From: Alteromonas sp. KUL42
GTDB taxonomy: Bacteria; Pseudomonadota; Gammaproteobacteria; Enterobacterales; Alteromonadaceae
Reading direction: 5' to 3'
DNA length: 64,000 nucleotides
Assembly (NCBI RefSeq): GCF_006538325.1
Contig: NZ_BJKK01000009.1
Coordinates: 1 to 64,000, forward strand
Under the pieces are notes generated by a model, which saw nothing but the letters and a program-made list of their open reading frames with translations, was not told where the DNA came from and did not search any database. The position numbers and the translations under genes were made by a program. Below, one piece after another: positions 62,301-64,000 of the stretch; positions within the stretch are counted from its first letter, which is position 1, and every line of letters starts with the position of its first letter.

Positions 62301-62385
62301 AGTAGACCAAGATGGCAACCGGAAACTAAGGGGAGCGTTTGTTAACGACCGACGCTTCAGTTTAGTTGTACGCGGTGTTTTCTAA
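59374..62385 (+). CDS. Large TonB-dependent receptor, probably for oligosaccharides
   Basis: About 1003 residues from the ATG at 59374 (MTTGKHTLLKHNKRFRYSLL), which follows an aagaga ribosome binding site and begins a signal peptide ending in VNAQ. The open frame extends upstream to 59194 without a signal. The plug (about 45-210) has GFPDRSVLEAISRLPGITMG and GSGVVIRGLTHVRSEFNG; the barrel ends in RRFSLVVRGVF. A loop DDNNGDGQPD has a Ca-binding pattern. Receptors of this length near CAZymes usually import oligosaccharides; here ulvan or xylose-containing fragments are likely. The tryptophan-halogenase-family gene follows by 107 bp. Confidence 0.9.
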   Translation: MTTGKHTLLKHNKRFRYSLLASAVLGLTAGQVNAQDVKTNNEEEEVEIIDVRGTRADLFNAQNIKRFSETVVDALDASDIGGFPDRSVLEAISRLPGITMGRFAAPNDPDHFGTEGSGVVIRGLTHVRSEFNGRDSFTADSGRGLSFQDVPPELMGSVQVFKNSTADMIEGGIAGTVNLITRKPFDTDGQMFAFSADATYADFIEETTPTFSALYSNVFENDSGKWGLLVNASHSELKAQSDGAMVGQYWPQADNDNLIPEGARLTRKKDDRTRQGFAAVVQWQNPDRTILATGEYIRSDSQLAWTENAVEMDDTDAQDGLIPIDGTEFEFDSNGYFEQGVMTSDEGWRGNEGERTPGGIFGMNHSLQSRFRDNESTVEDMSLNVKYTPNDSWALNFDVQYVEGTNDVIDFTVMGATDAVIGLDVSGSGKPSIDFYAPTFNGQPDFDRNNNHFTDPSRSFFRSAMDHIAANEGEEVATRFDTKYTFDDGALTSVQFGARYAKREQTTRQSTYNWGVLSEAWTGDVAWYDSAAGLQVPHEKVSFDNFARGGVLDIDGGNAFLFPAMSLAQNYRSAGAALAPVSSGWAPLSARNTDGSDFIDNEVNQTDEVNTAVYIKANFEGMWGDMDYSGNFGVRYVNIENDTAGFIVFPDNVPDDPNDPNEQENYLPDDQKAFGNAASTSLVSSSDYNTILPSFNFKLNITDEVLMRFGVAETIALPQLGLLRNYVAIQEQDRINVVGDDNNGDGQPDLVSSTIGRYTANSGNPFLKPMEAVNYDLTLEWYFAPVGSLTFSYFYKDLENYFISGTRTELYTNNGATQEVEVASALNGEEGSVQGFELAYQQFFDMLPAPFDGIGVQANYTFVEEEGSPNAGLAPDNPNTTANANFAFEGLPLEGLSEDNYNLVLMYEKYGWNARMAYNWRSAYLLTTQDVITQLPIFNEAIGFLDASVFYDVTENIKLGVQGTNLTDEVTRTSMQVDQDGNRKLRGAFVNDRRFSLVVRGVF

Positions 62386-62492
62386 CGCGTGATATTACTC
62401 AATGTAGCGGTGCTTACTCTTAGTAGGTACCGCTGATGTAATTTGCGTACTTTCTACGATATTAATTATAAAAACCAAAGAAGAGATAATGC

Positions 62493-64000
62493 GTGTTTAA
62501 AGCGCCCACCCATCAAATAAAGAGTATTGTTGTCCTAGGTGGTGGTACCGCAGGTTGGATGACGGCTGCAGCTTTGTCTAAACTACTCAATCCCAATGTG
62601 TTTTCAATTACACTCATAGAATCTGACGCTATCGGTACCGTTGGTGTTGGTGAGGCAACTCTACCTCATTTAAGATTTTTTAATCAGCGATTAGGCATTG
62701 ATGAAAGCGAGTTTATAAAGGCAACCAACGCCACCATAAAAGCTGGGATTGAGTTTTCAAATTGGGGGAATAGTGGAGACACCTATATTCATCCTTTTGG
62801 CGATTACGGTAAACCATTAAAAAGTGTTGAGTTTCACCATTATTTCTATGCCCTTAAAAAATACAATGATCAATTGAACCTCGATGATTATTCTTTGCCT
62901 GTAGTGGCATGCAAAAGTGGAAAATTTAATTTTCCGACATCCGATCCTAGTTTACTCACATCAAGCTACTCTTATGCTTATCACATTGATGCAGGTTTAT
63001 ACGCGCAGTACTTAAGGGGTTTTGCGGAGCAAAAAGGTGTTACGCGCATTGAAGGTAAGGTAAATAGTGTTTCACTTCGAAAAAGTGATGGCTCAATTTC
63101 TGGCCTTAAACTGAATAATGGCGAACTTATTAATGGCGATTTCTTTGTCGATTGCTCGGGTTTTAGAGGACGTTTAATAGAGCAAAGTTTAAAGGCGGGT
63201 TATGAAGATTGGTCGCATTGGTTACCTTGTGACCGTGCTATTGCCGTGCAAAGTGAACATAACGGAAGACCCCTACCTTATACTAAAGCTATTGCCCGAG
63301 AAGCAGGTTGGCAGTGGCAAATTCCGTTAAAGCATAGAATGGGGAATGGTTATGTTTACGCTAGCCAGTACGTTAATGAAGAACGTGCACTACAAACGAT
63401 TTTGGCAAATTTACCCGGCAAACCAACATCAGAACCTAACTATTTGAAATTTACCACAGGTAAGCGCAAATTAAGTTGGTTAAAAAATTGCGTAGCAATC
63501 GGGCTTTCAAGTGGATTTTTAGAACCGCTTGAATCAACAAGCATTTACCTTATTCAGGCGGCTATCATGAAGTTGGTGGAGCTACTACCACAACGAGAAA
63601 ACATGGCTGCTAAAAGTGCCGAATACAATCGATATTTTAGTAATGAAATGGATAAAATTCGTGACTTTCTTATTCTTCATTACCACGCAACGTTCCGCGA
63701 AGACACGCCATTTTGGAATTTCTGTAAACATATGAAAATACCGCTAAGTCTTGAAGAAAAGATGGAGTTGTATAAAGAGATAGGTGTAATTGAAGATTAT
63801 CAATACGGACTATTTTTAACTCCATCTTGGTTAGCAGTCTATAACGGCCAAGGTGTTATTCCCTCTTTTAGTGATATACGTGTAAACGAAATCACACTAG
63901 CTCAGGCTAATAAATATATGGCGACGCTTTACGCTGATATTAAACAGGCGGTAGCTGGAATGCCAACACATGAGCAAATCGTTGCACGGTTACATGAAGA
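62493..64000 (+). CDS. Tryptophan-halogenase-family flavoprotein, partial at window end
   Basis: At least 502 codons from a GTG at 62493 (after aagaga), running off the window; an overlapping ATG at 62489 is out of frame and stops at once. FAD-binding GGGTAGWMTAAALS near the N-terminus, GVGEATLPHLRFF, ATIKAGIEFSNWG (position of the catalytic Lys in halogenases) and AGWQWQIPLKHR (the W-x-W-x-I-P motif) are all present. The classical reaction is FADH2-dependent halogenation of tryptophan. Members next to TonB receptors in marine and freshwater proteobacteria are common and uncharacterised, so the true substrate is unknown. Probably co-transcribed with the TBDR. Confidence 0.88.
   Translation, partial: MFKAPTHQIKSIVVLGGGTAGWMTAAALSKLLNPNVFSITLIESDAIGTVGVGEATLPHLRFFNQRLGIDESEFIKATNATIKAGIEFSNWGNSGDTYIHPFGDYGKPLKSVEFHHYFYALKKYNDQLNLDDYSLPVVACKSGKFNFPTSDPSLLTSSYSYAYHIDAGLYAQYLRGFAEQKGVTRIEGKVNSVSLRKSDGSISGLKLNNGELINGDFFVDCSGFRGRLIEQSLKAGYEDWSHWLPCDRAIAVQSEHNGRPLPYTKAIAREAGWQWQIPLKHRMGNGYVYASQYVNEERALQTILANLPGKPTSEPNYLKFTTGKRKLSWLKNCVAIGLSSGFLEPLESTSIYLIQAAIMKLVELLPQRENMAAKSAEYNRYFSNEMDKIRDFLILHYHATFREDTPFWNFCKHMKIPLSLEEKMELYKEIGVIEDYQYGLFLTPSWLAVYNGQGVIPSFSDIRVNEITLAQANKYMATLYADIKQAVAGMPTHEQIVARLHE

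Overview
The window looks like 64 kb of a large plasmid (or chromid) of a marine gammaproteobacterium, most likely Alteromonas or a close relative. Reasons: moderately low GC, a ParA/ParB partition operon with parS-like palindromes, a replication-initiator gene with iteron-like repeats, several TonB-dependent receptors (TBDRs) of Alteromonadales type, a VPAPST-type PEP-CTERM signal, and a set of ulvan-degradation genes including a PL24-type ulvan lyase. From memory, PL24 lyases were described from Alteromonas and Pseudoalteromonas, and a CAZyme plasmid for ulvan has been reported in an Alteromonas strain, so the overall theme is not new. Several details may be.

Layout. 1-1.7 kb: end of a GH105 hydrolase (cut by the window edge and frameshifted) and a secreted beta-helix protein. 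2-12.8 kb: a phospho-ester scavenging block with a secreted metallophosphoesterase, a Ca2+-dependent PI-PLC-like enzyme in an operon with a TBDR, and a convergent ECF sigma / FecR / STN-TBDR signalling operon. 13-21.3 kb: L-rhamnose catabolism (lldD-like, rhaI, fused aldolase-dehydrogenase, rhaK-like kinase, DeoR regulator). 21.4-30.3 kb: unsaturated-uronate catabolism and uptake (kduI, kduD, TRAP transporter, kdgK), a sulfatase and an NCS1 permease. 30.5-36.7 kb: plasmid maintenance (parAB, three parS-like sites, dispersed iterons, Rep, a second winged-helix protein with a candidate antisense RNA). 37.2-48.8 kb: extracellular ulvan enzymes (beta-helix protein, PL24 lyase with dockerin, PEP-CTERM cohesin-like protein, GH88, sulfatase, nucleoside-hydrolase-like lipoprotein, GH43). 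48.9-54.6 kb: HipBA, a reduced mer operon, an unknown gene and an AcuI-like reductase. 54.7-64 kb: IS30 remnant, ThuA-like lipoprotein, GH3 enzyme, a large TBDR and a tryptophan-halogenase-family protein running off the end.

How it works together (inference from families). The lyase cuts ulvan, leaving unsaturated uronyl ends. Sulfatases, GH43 and GH3 remove sulfate and xylose. A TBDR imports oligomers. GH88/GH105 release the unsaturated uronate, which KduI, KduD and KdgK convert to KDPG. Rhamnose passes through RhaI, RhaK and the fused aldolase-dehydrogenase to DHAP and L-lactate, which the LldD-like enzyme oxidises to pyruvate. Helically phased TGATTGA/TCAATCA half-sites precede several of these operons and probably bind the DeoR regulator. 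No KDPG aldolase, alpha-L-rhamnosidase or mercuric reductase gene is visible here.

Two points deserve most attention. The ulvan lyase carries a C-terminal dockerin-like module, and the next gene in its operon, 9 bp downstream, encodes a cohesin-like PEP-CTERM protein, which suggests surface tethering of the lyase. Second, five genes (GH105, ECF sigma, kduI, dctM, NCS1 permease) are each broken by a single-base indel, mostly in homopolymers. That points to assembly error unless raw reads say otherwise; the sigma-factor A7 run could alternatively be a slippage site.
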